Assembly: GCA_002050235.1 (NCBI GenBank)
Contig: MWST01000037.1
Coordinates: forward strand, 1-53,712
From: Polyangiaceae bacterium UTPRO1
Lineage (GTDB): Bacteria > Desulfobacterota > Binatia > UTPRO1
Length of the DNA: 53,712 nt
Direction of reading: 5' to 3'
In this document: positions 17,396 to 25,000 of the stretch, in pieces
Layout of the letters: each line of letters starts with the position of its first letter
How positions within the stretch are numbered: position 1 is the stretch's first letter
Position numbers and translations under genes: made by a program
Notes under the pieces: generated by a model
Database searches by the model: none
What the model was told of the DNA's origin: nothing
Seen by the model: only the letters and a program-made list of their open reading frames with translations

Positions 17396-17746
17396 ATGCC
17401 GAGTGCGGAAGAGCTATACGATCTCGCCGTCGATCACGTGGCCGAAGGGCGCCTCGACGAGGCGATCGCTACGTATCGCGAAGCCATCGCCGCGGATCCC
17501 ACGTTCACCGATGCCATCCTCGGGCTGGCGATGGCGTATGCGGACGCGAAGCGGTTTGACGAGGCGATCGAGCAGGCCAAGCGGCTCGTCGAGCTGACGC
17601 CGGACGACACGCTCGCGCACACGAGCCTGTCGATGTTCTACCAGCGCAAAGGGATGATTGCCGAAGCCGAGGCCGAGGGAGCCAAGGCACGCGTCCTCGA
17701 CTGGAAGCGTCAGCTGGCCGAGCAGAAAGATCAAGAAGAGAAATAG
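17396..17746 (+). CDS. Small TPR protein
   Basis: A 116-residue protein made of two to three tetratricopeptide repeats: LYDLAVDHVAEGRLDEAIATYREAIAADP, then a repeat ending FDEAIEQAKRLVELTPDD, then a third that degenerates after MFYQRKGMIAEAEAEGAKA. It has no signal peptide, so it is probably a cytoplasmic protein-protein interaction module. The C-terminus is charged (KDQEEK). It follows the small exported protein closely and ends before a large hairpin that probably serves both convergent genes. Confidence 0.82.
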   Translation: MPSAEELYDLAVDHVAEGRLDEAIATYREAIAADPTFTDAILGLAMAYADAKRFDEAIEQAKRLVELTPDDTLAHTSLSMFYQRKGMIAEAEAEGAKARVLDWKRQLAEQKDQEEK

Positions 17747-17771
17747 GCGGCGCGGGTATCCGCACCGGAGG

Positions 17772-17802
17772 GAGCAGACCGCCGGCGTTCGGCGATCTGC
17801 TC
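17772..17802. terminator. Bidirectional hairpin between convergent genes
   Basis: The arms gagcagaccgccg (17772-17784) and cggcgatctgctc (17790-17802) pair at 12 of 13 positions around a gcgtt loop. The hairpin sits in the 66-base gap between the TPR gene (+) and the small membrane protein (-). There is no T-tract on either strand, so it may act with Rho or as a 3'-end stabiliser. Confidence 0.55.
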
Positions 17803-17812
17803 GCAGTCGAGG

Positions 17813-18097
17813 TCAGTCGCGGGTGCCGCCGCCCGCGGCGGCGAGCTGCTTCTGGCAGACGTCTTTGTCGCGGGTGCAAAGCGCGAGCTGGCTCTTCAGG
17901 GTCTCGCGCTCGTTCTTCAACGAGTTCACCTGCTCGGTCGCTGCCGAGAGCTCTCGCTGCAGTGAGCTCGCGTTGCCCCACAGCGTATAGCCGATGAAGA
18001 CCCCCGCGCCGATACAGATGAGGATGATGACGGTCCAGCCTGCATACGTCCAAACGACGTCCTTGACTTCTTCCGCTTCGTGCCCTGGCTGAGTCAT
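17813..18097 (-). CDS. Small membrane protein with C-terminal coiled coil
   Basis: A 94-residue protein with one transmembrane helix (about residues 18-38, TVIILICIGAGVFIGY) and a following coiled coil (SSLQRELSAATEQVNSLKNERETLKSQ read as heptads) containing two cysteines (LCTRDKDVC). The start is set by a strong purine-rich ribosome site (ggaggggggtt). It probably anchors in the inner membrane with the coiled coil on one face. The family is not recognised. The preceding same-strand gene ends 25 bases upstream, so the two may be co-transcribed. Confidence 0.78.
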   Translation of the reverse strand: MTQPGHEAEEVKDVVWTYAGWTVIILICIGAGVFIGYTLWGNASSLQRELSAATEQVNSLKNERETLKSQLALCTRDKDVCQKQLAAAGGGTRD

Positions 18098-18122
18098 GTC
18101 GTGAACCCCCCTCCTTACGCGC

Positions 18123-18566
18123 TCATGCGCTAGTCTGGTTGTCGGCGTGCGGCTGTGGGTCGAGGAGCTCGGCGATGATTCGCCGTGCTCGACCGAGCGC
18201 ATCATCGAGGTCGCGAACGAGCCCTTCGCGCACCCAATCTTCCCGGATCCAACAGTCGAACGATGAAGCCTCGCCAAGCGTAAATTCGAGTACGCGCTCG
18301 CCGACGGGATCACCCGTGATGACGAAGCGGACCGAACGGCCGGAGTCCACTACCACGCCCCGCGCACTGGGGGGAAGGGGAAGGCGGCGCTCGATGTGCT
18401 CGATCTCGGGCGCTGGGGCGGAGTGAGCGGGGGAGCGGTGAAGCGGGCGCCATGCGTTCGTCGCCGGGTGTGCTGCGGCGCGCAATTGCAGACTCACGTC
18501 GGTAAGGTGCTGCATGCCCCGAGCCCGATCGAGCGCGTACACGAGACTCTCGTCACGACTGTCCAC
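18123..18566 (-). CDS. Hypothetical protein
   Basis: A 147-residue frame whose C-terminal half looks protein-like: RSVRFVITGDPVGERVLEF, then SSFDCWIREDWVREGLVRDLDDALGRARRIIAELLDP. This is plausibly a small mixed alpha/beta domain. The N-terminal third is less convincing. The GTG start at 18566 could be replaced by an ATG at 18515. It has no signal peptide or recognised motif. It lies upstream of the small membrane protein in the same direction and divergent from the FabL-like reductase. Function unknown. Confidence 0.5.
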   Translation of the reverse strand: MDSRDESLVYALDRARGMQHLTDVSLQLRAAAHPATNAWRPLHRSPAHSAPAPEIEHIERRLPLPPSARGVVVDSGRSVRFVITGDPVGERVLEFTLGEASSFDCWIREDWVREGLVRDLDDALGRARRIIAELLDPQPHADNQTSA

Positions 18567-18644
18567 CCTATCAGCCGAGAGAGAGGAAACGCAAGAAATC
18601 CAGCGAGTTGCCGATCAGTTGCGATTTCTTTATGGTCCGTCCGC

Positions 18645-19442
18645 ATGGCGGGCACGGCGCGATCGTGGGCTCTCGTTCTCGGGGCTTCGAGCGGCTTCGG
18701 CGAGGCGACCGCGCGTCTGCTGGCGGAGCGCGGCATGGACGTGTGCGGCGTCCATCTAGATCGGCGTGCCGGCATGGGGCGCGTCGACGACATCACCGCC
18801 GCCATCCGCGCTGCCGGGCGCGAAGCGCTCTTCCTCAACGTCAACGCCGCCGATCACGACAAGCGCCGGCGGGTGCTGGACGCTTTGGAGCAGCGCCTTG
18901 TCGAGAGCGGCGGCGCGGTCCGCGTCCTCATGCACTCGCTCGCGTTCGGCAGCCTCACGCCATTCATCGGCGCCGAGCCGGCACGCGTCGCGACCCCGGC
19001 CCAGATCGAGATGACGGCGAACGTCATGGCGCACAGCCTCGTGTATTGGGTGCAGGATGCCGTCGCTCGCGGACTTCTCGTCCGTGGCAGCCGCGTCGTC
19101 GCCATGACCAGCGCCGGGTCGACGCGCGTGTGGCCGGGATACGGCGCGGTATCGGCGGCGAAAGCAGCGCTCGAGGCGCACGTGCGCCAGCTCGCCGTCG
19201 AGCTCGGTCCGACGGGAATCACCGTGAACGCCATCCGCGCCGGCGTCACCGACACGCCGGCTTTTCGTAAGATCCCCGGCTCCGACTTCATGGCGGAACA
19301 GGTGAGGGCCCGCAACCCGAGCGGACGGATGACGGAAACGGCGGACGTCGCGCGTGTGATCGCCATGCTCGCCGGCGACGATGCGCAATGGATCACCGGG
19401 ACGGTGATCGGCGTCGACGGCGGCGAGGGCGCCGCGTCCTGA
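18645..19442 (+). CDS. SDR-family oxidoreductase, enoyl-ACP reductase-like (FabI/FabL type)
   Basis: A 265-residue short-chain dehydrogenase. The NAD(P) loop is GASSGFG near residue 11. The active-site Tyr and Lys are Y166 and K173 in YGAVSAAK, a Y-x6-K spacing typical of FabI/FabL enoyl-ACP reductases rather than the Y-x3-K of common SDRs. MHSLAFG resembles the FabI HS(I/L)AF segment. The C-terminus ITGTVIGVDGGEGA is standard. It therefore probably reduces an enoyl thioester in fatty-acid or related synthesis, but a different SDR role cannot be excluded. It stands alone, divergent from the hypothetical gene upstream. Confidence 0.8.
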   Translation: MAGTARSWALVLGASSGFGEATARLLAERGMDVCGVHLDRRAGMGRVDDITAAIRAAGREALFLNVNAADHDKRRRVLDALEQRLVESGGAVRVLMHSLAFGSLTPFIGAEPARVATPAQIEMTANVMAHSLVYWVQDAVARGLLVRGSRVVAMTSAGSTRVWPGYGAVSAAKAALEAHVRQLAVELGPTGITVNAIRAGVTDTPAFRKIPGSDFMAEQVRARNPSGRMTETADVARVIAMLAGDDAQWITGTVIGVDGGEGAAS

Positions 19443-19480
19443 AGCGCGCCGGCAGCGGCGACGGCGCTGCGCCCCGTGGC

Positions 19481-19942
19481 TCAGCCGACCGCGGCGCGCC
19501 GTCGCCCGACACTACGCTGCTGCCCCGTCATACGGACGCGCGTCGCGGGCTTGTGGGGCAGCCGCGGCCGAGCAGCGCTCACCCCCGACATCATGTTGTC
19601 GGCGAAAATGTCGGCTTTACGTTCGGCGTCGGTCCAGAAGAGGTAGTGGCCGAACTCGTGGTGTACCGTGTGGATCCACTGGCGCATGCTGTTGTATTTC
19701 CGCCCGCGCTTCCAGTTCTCGGGATGCACCAACCCGATCTTGCCGTCGTCCCACGTCCGCCCTGCACCTTTGCCCCAATCGAGGTACTCGTACCATTCAA
19801 TCGTCGGTTGTTTGACTGCATAAAAGCGACAAATCGTGACGACGAAGCGACGAAATTCCGCGTGGCGATGGGTGATAAAGAAATTGCGCAATGCGCGGTC
19901 GACATCGCGTCGCGCACGCACGCTCGGAAGAATCATTCGCAT
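19481..19942 (-). CDS. Small HExxH putative metalloprotease (minigluzincin-like)
   Basis: A 153-residue protein. The core has TVHHEFGHYLF followed closely by AERKADIFADNMM, that is HExxH-x7-E then ADxFA. This resembles the zinc site and the ExxAxxFA helix of ImmA/IrrE-type minigluzincins, but with an unusually short spacer between HExxH and the Glu. The C-terminus is basic and unstructured. The coding DNA is clearly less GC-rich than its surroundings (29 of 60 bases at 19801-19860), suggesting transfer. It lies downstream of, and in the same direction as, a putative DNA-binding protein gene. Protease activity is inferred from motifs only. Confidence 0.7.
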   Translation of the reverse strand: MRMILPSVRARRDVDRALRNFFITHRHAEFRRFVVTICRFYAVKQPTIEWYEYLDWGKGAGRTWDDGKIGLVHPENWKRGRKYNSMRQWIHTVHHEFGHYLFWTDAERKADIFADNMMSGVSAARPRLPHKPATRVRMTGQQRSVGRRRAAVG

Positions 19943-20164
19943 GGTCGGAGCCTCGAAGGTGTCGAAACTGGAGCGTAGACCGGGAGACCTTAGAGGGGTG
20001 AAAATTGGCTGTCAACTCGGGGCGGTCGACTTCTCGATGCTATAGACGACGCGGATGTCAGGCGGCTGCCTGACGCTGCTCACGGCAGGGCGGCGGGCCG
20101 AACCGGGCGGCGGGAGCGGGCGCGGGAACGCCGACAGCGCGCGCTTTCGCCGCTTGCTGCCGGC

Positions 20165-20602
20165 TCAGGAAGCGCGGATGTATCGGGTTCCGCGCCGGGT
20201 TCCCGTTCGCTTCAGTTTCTTCTCGTTTACCCACCCGGTGAGGCGCTGGGACAAGGTTCCGGCCGCAATGCCGGGGGCGAGCACTCGGACATCGCTCGCC
20301 TTGAACGAGGTCTTGGGCAGCTTCGCGAAAACTTCGTCCCAATCGACGCGCCCCCGCCGGCTGCCGTCTTCGCGGCGACCCGGGCCGCGACGCCCGCTCC
20401 CGGCGCCCGCCGCCCCGTCGATCTCGGCGAGGAGCGCCTGCCGCTGCTGGTTCAGGCGATCGATCTGGCGCTCGATCGCCCGTACCTGCTGCATGCCCGC
20501 TCGTCGCAGGCGGCCCATCATCGCTTCGGCGCGCCGGCGCAAGACCGCCAATGTTCCGGTCGATGCGCTGCGGGAACGAACGGCTCGTTTTTTCGTTGCC
20601 AT
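20165..20602 (-). CDS. Basic coiled-coil protein with C-terminal winged-helix-like domain
   Basis: A 145-residue, strongly basic protein. The N-terminal 20 residues are Lys/Arg/Ser-rich. Residues about 18-62 form a helical or coiled-coil segment (VRAIERQIDRLNQQRQALLAEI), then comes a Gly/Arg linker. The C-terminal region (about 85-145), WDEVFAKLPKTSFKASDV...LSQRLTGWVNEKKLKRTG, has the pattern of a small winged helix ending in a basic GTRRGTRYI hairpin. It probably binds nucleic acid. The ATG is preceded by ggggtgag and by a well-spaced promoter with a 12-base palindrome. I do not recognise a named family. Confidence 0.75.
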   Translation of the reverse strand: MATKKRAVRSRSASTGTLAVLRRRAEAMMGRLRRAGMQQVRAIERQIDRLNQQRQALLAEIDGAAGAGSGRRGPGRREDGSRRGRVDWDEVFAKLPKTSFKASDVRVLAPGIAAGTLSQRLTGWVNEKKLKRTGTRRGTRYIRAS

Positions 20603-20611
20603 ATCTCACCC

Positions 20612-20623
20612 CCATTGCAATGG
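20612..20623. promoter_or_regulatory. Palindromic operator candidate
   Basis: CCATTGCAATGG is a perfect 12-base palindrome lying about 10 bases upstream of the ATG at 20602. It covers the predicted transcription start of the promoter at 20628-20656, the position expected for a repressor operator. An unlikely alternative is an RNA hairpin masking the start region. Confidence 0.45.
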
Positions 20624-20627
20624 ATGA

Positions 20628-20656
20628 TCTATAAAAATGCGTACCCTCGATACCAA
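20628..20656 (-). promoter_or_regulatory. Sigma-70-type promoter for the basic DNA-binding-like protein
   Basis: Read on the minus strand, TTGGTA (20656-20651) and TATAGA (20633-20628) are separated by exactly 17 bases. Transcription would start near 20621, inside the CCATTGCAATGG palindrome. The local sequence is AT-rich compared with the rest of the window. Confidence 0.55.
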
Positions 20657-21232
20657 TGGGCGTGGATACGCGCAACCTCTATATCGTGAGGGGTATGACC
20701 GGTGTGTAATCAGATGACGATATCGGTCGTGAACAACGTGTAGAAAGTCGATGGTTGTCGTGACTTGAAGTGTCGACGACTATTTGAGTCGTGAGGCTGC
20801 CCCCGGCGGCGGCGTGATTGTCGGTCCATGCCATGTAATGTGAAATGCGGGAGTGCCTCCGAATCGCTGTGACGGCGGCACGCCGCGAGCGGCCGAGGCG
20901 GAAGTGCGCGGCGCCTCCGGAGGCCACCGTTCCAGGAGCGTGGCACATGAGCGCAGACGGCGCCTGCGGGGGACCGGCTTGCACGGTGCCCGGGCGGCGT
21001 CGGCGATGCAGTCGAGGACGGGCACATCCGCAACCGGCGTTGGCGATATACCGATTATCGGGGAGCGCCGCGGGCATCGTCCGGAGGGGGCCTGACGCTT
21101 CAACCAAGCGTAATCGAACGTATTAGTCCCCCACTTGTCCTGGACGTACCGTTTCGCCATCATGGGGTCGCGTCGCAGAGCGTCAAATCGTTTGTAGAAG
21201 CACCAACGAGTAGAACGGCAAAGGAGGACACT
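20657..21232. other. Apparently non-coding stretch
   Basis: Beyond the promoter above I see no convincing gene here. A minus-strand segment near 21100-21180 reads KRYVQDKWGTNTFDYAWLK, which looks protein-like and could be a gene remnant, but flanking sequence in that frame is low-complexity. A weak plus-strand promoter (TTGTCC at 21135, CATCAT at 21158, 17-base spacer) could serve the outer-membrane gene at 21233. Confidence 0.4.
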
Positions 21233-21922
21233 ATGGGGAGTGCTACGAAGAGAGGTCTCGCGGTGGCTTTGTGTGCCGCCATCGTCGGCCTCGGCAGTAG
21301 CGTCTACGCCGACGGCCCTGAAGTCGGCGTGAACGCCGGTATGGCTTTTCCGTTGTCGAAATACCGCCGCACGATCGATCCGGACATCGGTGGTACGGTC
21401 GGCATCGAAGGTGGTTATCGCTTCAACCTCACCGACAATTTTGCGCTTTCGATCATCGGAAATCCGCAGTTCTTTCTCTATGACGGTGAGCGTCATTGCT
21501 GCGGCCGACACTCGGCCGACGACGATTTGGCGAGTGTCTTCTCGCTTACGTTCGGTCCGCGTTTTTCGCTGCTGACGGGTCCGGTCGAAACGTACGTCGA
21601 GGCCAAGGGCGGCTATTACCGCGACATGAGCGGCTTCATGAGCGATGATGGCGTCGGTTTCAACGCCGGCGGCGGCATCGCCTTCGAGGTGGCGCCGAAT
21701 ACGACGCTCGGGTGGTTCGGACGCTACGACTACGCCAACATGGTGGCGCGACCGGGCTCCGACGTTGCACGCCAGTGGGCGTCGACGGGGCTAACGGTGC
21801 AGCACGTGTTCCAGCCGGAGGAAGAGCCGGCCTACGTGCCGCCGCCGCCACCGCCGGCGCCACCGCCGCCGCCGCCACCACCACCACCGCCGCCGCCGGT
21901 CACTCAGCGCCGCGGTGGGTGA
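21233..21922 (+). CDS. Outer-membrane beta-barrel protein with poly-proline tail
   Basis: A 229-residue protein with an excellent ribosome site (aaggagg). The signal peptide (MGSATKRGLAVALCAAIVG..., cleaved near VYA/DGPE) is followed by an eight-strand-type barrel of alternating residues (VGIEGGYRFN, VFSLTFGPRFSLL, YVEAKGGYYRD, LGWFGRYDYANM, STGLTVQHVF). The barrel ends with Phe in QHVF, then a tail of about 34 residues that is almost pure proline. This is the layout of OmpA up to its linker, but the peptidoglycan-binding domain is absent. It is monocistronic, ending in an intrinsic terminator. Confidence 0.85.
   Translation: MGSATKRGLAVALCAAIVGLGSSVYADGPEVGVNAGMAFPLSKYRRTIDPDIGGTVGIEGGYRFNLTDNFALSIIGNPQFFLYDGERHCCGRHSADDDLASVFSLTFGPRFSLLTGPVETYVEAKGGYYRDMSGFMSDDGVGFNAGGGIAFEVAPNTTLGWFGRYDYANMVARPGSDVARQWASTGLTVQHVFQPEEEPAYVPPPPPPAPPPPPPPPPPPPPVTQRRGG
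21838..21900 (+). repeat. CCG/CCA trinucleotide tract (poly-Pro)
   Basis: A near-continuous run of proline codons (ccg, cca, ccc) with two alanine interruptions at the C-terminus of the barrel protein. It is prone to slippage, so length variation between strains or assembly error is possible. Confidence 0.85.
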
Positions 21923-21965
21923 GCTGAACGCAGTCGCTTCGAAGTGAACGGATGAGGTTTCAGGA

Positions 21966-22008
21966 CGGGCGGCGGGATCCCGAGCGGTCTCGCCGCCCGT
22001 TTTCGTTT
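21966..22008 (+). terminator. Rho-independent terminator
   Basis: A 9-base perfect stem, CGGGCGGCG (21966-21974) with CGCCGCCCG (21991-21999), is followed directly by TTTTCGTTT. It ends the barrel-protein transcript. Confidence 0.85.
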
Positions 22009-22024
22009 CGGCGGAAGTGACCGA

Positions 22025-22624
22025 GTGTCGCGACCGAGCCGTGGTTCACGCTCCGCTCGACGACGCCGCACGTGGCTGTGTCGCGTGGCCGGGCTTGTCG
22101 CTGCGGTGGTGTTTGCGCCTGCGGGAGCCGGCGGCTGCGGTCGTCTGGATGCAAAGCCGGGTCGCGAGACTGCGGCGCCGCGGGTCGCCCCGACATCGGC
22201 GCCGGTGCACGGCTCGACGTACCTCGTCATTCGAGTCGCCGACCGGCGACTCGACCTCATGAGGGCTGATATCGCAGCACCGGTTCTATCGTTTCCGATC
22301 GCGGTGGGCCGCGCCGGACACGAGACGCCGACCGGCCGCTTCGCCGTCGAGGAGATGATCGTCGACCCGGACTTTCCCCGCTTCGATCCCGAAGACTCGA
22401 CGCGCCTCCTCGAGCGCGTTCCGCCCGGCCCCGCGAATCCGCTCGGTCGGCGCTGGATCGGCTTCGCCCACGGTGACGGCTGGACGGTAGGGATCCACGG
22501 GACGCCTCATCCCGAGCTCCTCGGCCGCGCCGTCAGCGGCGGCTGCGTTCGTATGCGGAACGTCGACGTGATTCGCGTCTACGGCGAAGTCGAGCTCGGC
22601 ACCCCGGTCATCGTGCGCCCCTGA
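22025..22624 (+). CDS. L,D-transpeptidase (YkuD family), copy 1
   Basis: A 199-residue exported L,D-transpeptidase that forms 3-3 peptidoglycan cross-links or attaches proteins to peptidoglycan. It has an Arg-rich N-terminus and one hydrophobic segment ending AGAGGC (a non-ideal lipobox; it may be a lipoprotein or secreted). The YkuD domain begins YLVIRVADRRLDLM and contains FPIAVGRAGHETPTGRF, GIHGTPHPELLG and the catalytic SGGCVRM (Cys in GGCVRM). The start is a GTG just after the terminator. It is convergent with a second copy 21 bases downstream on the other strand. Confidence 0.88.
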   Translation: MSRPSRGSRSARRRRTWLCRVAGLVAAVVFAPAGAGGCGRLDAKPGRETAAPRVAPTSAPVHGSTYLVIRVADRRLDLMRADIAAPVLSFPIAVGRAGHETPTGRFAVEEMIVDPDFPRFDPEDSTRLLERVPPGPANPLGRRWIGFAHGDGWTVGIHGTPHPELLGRAVSGGCVRMRNVDVIRVYGEVELGTPVIVRP

Positions 22625-22645
22625 TCCCGCGGACGGATGGCGCCG

Positions 22646-23212
22646 TCATTCCTCGACGACGACCATCGTGCCGAGCTTCACGTGCGGAAAGAGATCGACG
22701 ATGTCGGGATTCGCCATGCGAACGCAGCCGTGGCTTACCGCCTGTCCGAGAACTTGCGTTTTGGCGGTACCGTGGAAGCCGACCTGCCAGCCGTGGGCGT
22801 TGGCAAAGCCGATCCAGCGCAAGCCGAGCGGGTTGTTGGGCCCGGGCGGGATGCGTCCGCGGTCGGGCTTCTTCGGATCGTTGAAGTCGAAGGCCAGGAA
22901 GTCCGGGTTCTCGATCAGCTCGTTGACCTGGAAACGGCCCGTCGGCGTCGGCCACTTCGTTTGCCCGATAGCGACGCGGTAGCCGTCCGGCGGCTTCTTG
23001 GCCTCGTTTTCAACGAGATAGAGGCGGCGCTCTTTCAGGCGCAGCAGGAGATACGGCTCCGGCGTGGGCGTCGCCTGCGGGATCGGAGCCGGAGGCGGCA
23101 CTTCGGGACCGCCGAATAGACCGCAGCCCGCGAACGCACTCACCAAGACCACGGGGACCAGGAAGAATCCCGACCACCCACGCCACCCGCCGCTCCGCCG
23201 GTCCGAAGCCAT
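22646..23212 (-). CDS. L,D-transpeptidase lipoprotein (YkuD family), copy 2
   Basis: A 188-residue paralogue of the preceding gene. A clean lipoprotein signal (FFLVPVVLVSAFAGC, lipobox FAGC) predicts membrane anchoring, followed by a Pro-rich spacer. The YkuD domain has LLRLKERRLYLVENE, TPTGRFQVNELIENP, VGFHGTAKTQVLG and catalytic SHGCVRM. The start ATG at 23212 places the hydrophobic segment after a short basic N-terminus; an upstream start at 23281 is possible but would give an unusual signal. Convergent, tail-to-tail arrangement with copy 1. Confidence 0.88.
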   Translation of the reverse strand: MASDRRSGGWRGWSGFFLVPVVLVSAFAGCGLFGGPEVPPPAPIPQATPTPEPYLLLRLKERRLYLVENEAKKPPDGYRVAIGQTKWPTPTGRFQVNELIENPDFLAFDFNDPKKPDRGRIPPGPNNPLGLRWIGFANAHGWQVGFHGTAKTQVLGQAVSHGCVRMANPDIVDLFPHVKLGTMVVVEE

Positions 23213-23371
23213 GCCACCATATGCCAGGATGTTGCGAGTTTTTGAAGCTCGGCGCAGGAGCGGGGACTCGCGTCGCGGCATTCGTGCTCTGCCGGATCGG
23301 CAAGGGCGTTGCCCATGCCTTCGGGTCCGCGATCCGCGGCGACCGCGGTCGTGCTCGGCTCTCGCCGGGCG

Positions 23372-24886
23372 TCAGTAGCGCCGGCGGCGTGTCGGTCCGA
23401 ACAGAGCACCCATAAGGCTTCGCGTCACCTGGGTTGCAACCGACCGTGTGAGCGGCGACTTCAGGATCTTCTCCAGGGCACTCGATTCTGCCTGGGGTCG
23501 CCGTGCTCGGCCGGGCGCGGCGTCGGCGTTCGACGGCGTCGGCTCGCCCGCATGTACGGAGAGCGCTTCGCGGGCGCTCTCGCGATCCACCGCCAGCGCG
23601 TACTTCTTGATCTGCGCAGTGTCGAGATGCGGTGCGAGCTCGGCGGCGCTGAGCGGTCCCATGCGCGACGCCGGCGGAATCATCCGAGTGGCGAATGGTT
23701 GGGTCGGTACCCCGTTTGCGCCGAGCACGGTGATCAACGCCTCGCCGATTCCGAGCGTCGTCAGCGTCTCTTCGACATCGTAGAAGCTCGTCTTCGGGAA
23801 GGTCCGTGCCGCCGCCCTCAGGGCTTTTTCGTCGTCCGGAGTGAAGGCGCGGAGCGCGTGTTGCACGCGATGTCCGAGCTGCGCGAGCACATCCGCCGGC
23901 ACGTCCTTCGGGCTCTGGGTCACGAAGAAGACGCCTACTCCCTTGGAGCGTACGAGTCGCACCACCTGCTGCACCTGATCCAGAAAAGCCTTGCTGGCGC
24001 CGGCGAAGAGCAGGTGAGCTTCATCGAAGAAGAACACGAGCTTCGGTTGATCGAGGTCGCCGACCTCGGGAAGCGTCGAATAGAGTCGGGCCAGCATCCA
24101 CATCATGAAGGTCGAGAAGAGGGCAGGCTTGTCCTGGACGTCGGCGAGCTCGAGCACGGTGACGAGCCCGCGGCCGTCGCGCTCCTGCAACAGATCGCCG
24201 AGCTCGAACTCGGGCTCGCCGAAGAATGCCAGCGCCCCCTGAGCTTCGAGCGTTACCATCTCGCGCAGCAGGACGCCGACACTGGCCTTCGACATGCCGC
24301 CGTAGTCCTTCAGGTCGTTGGCGCCACTGCCGGTCAGGTGTTGGAGCACGGCTCGGAGATCGGAGAAGTCGAGCAGCAGGAGGTCGCGGTCGTCACAATA
24401 CTTGAAGACCATCGCGAGGATGCTCGTCTGGGTCTCGTTCAAGCCGAGTACTTTCGCCAGGAGGAGCGGGCCGAACGACGACACCGTGGCACGGAGCTGG
24501 GCGCCGCGCGTACCGCTCAGGCTTACGAGCTCGATCGGAAATGCGGCGGCATGCCACGCATAGCCGGTCTCGCGTGCGCGCGCAGCGATGCGCTCGCTCG
24601 GCTCGCCCGGCGCGCCGAGGCCAGACAGGTCGCCCTTCAGATCGGCCACGAAGACCGGTGTACCGGCCGCTGCGATCTGCTCGGCCATGAGCTGCAGCGT
24701 CTTGGTCTTCCCGGTTCCGGTCGCTCCGGCGATGAGACCGTGACGATTCAGCATCGCGATCGGGACCTGAACGAGCGGCTCCGGATGGCACACGCCCGCG
24801 TGCGTGGGGGCACCGAGGACGATGGTTTTCCCTGCGGCCGGGAACGCGGCGCGGGCGGCGGCAACTAGCTCAGGATCGATGTCCAT
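23372..24886 (-). CDS. YjgR/DUF853-family HerA-like ATPase
   Basis: A 504-residue P-loop ATPase of the DUF853 (YjgR) family, related to the HerA/FtsK translocases. Walker A is GATGTGKT (54-61), then FVADLKGDLSGLG, Walker B KLVFFFDEAHLLF, the family segment RSKGVGVFFVTQSPKDVP, and ALRAFTPDDEKALRAAARTFP. The family function is not established; DNA or protein translocation is proposed from homology. The C-terminal SATQ-like LTRSVATQVTRSLMGALFG is typical. The ATG at 24886 begins the family's N-terminus. Length is normal. Confidence 0.9.
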   Translation of the reverse strand: MDIDPELVAAARAAFPAAGKTIVLGAPTHAGVCHPEPLVQVPIAMLNRHGLIAGATGTGKTKTLQLMAEQIAAAGTPVFVADLKGDLSGLGAPGEPSERIAARARETGYAWHAAAFPIELVSLSGTRGAQLRATVSSFGPLLLAKVLGLNETQTSILAMVFKYCDDRDLLLLDFSDLRAVLQHLTGSGANDLKDYGGMSKASVGVLLREMVTLEAQGALAFFGEPEFELGDLLQERDGRGLVTVLELADVQDKPALFSTFMMWMLARLYSTLPEVGDLDQPKLVFFFDEAHLLFAGASKAFLDQVQQVVRLVRSKGVGVFFVTQSPKDVPADVLAQLGHRVQHALRAFTPDDEKALRAAARTFPKTSFYDVEETLTTLGIGEALITVLGANGVPTQPFATRMIPPASRMGPLSAAELAPHLDTAQIKKYALAVDRESAREALSVHAGEPTPSNADAAPGRARRPQAESSALEKILKSPLTRSVATQVTRSLMGALFGPTRRRRY

Positions 24887-25000
24887 GGCGCCGGACTGTA
24901 GCCTCGGAGTGCGCTTCCCGGAAGCGCTGCGAGGTCGCAACGACGTGCCGAGGCGGGTCGACGATAGGGCGGCTGCGGCGGTACCGTGATCGGGCCGGCT

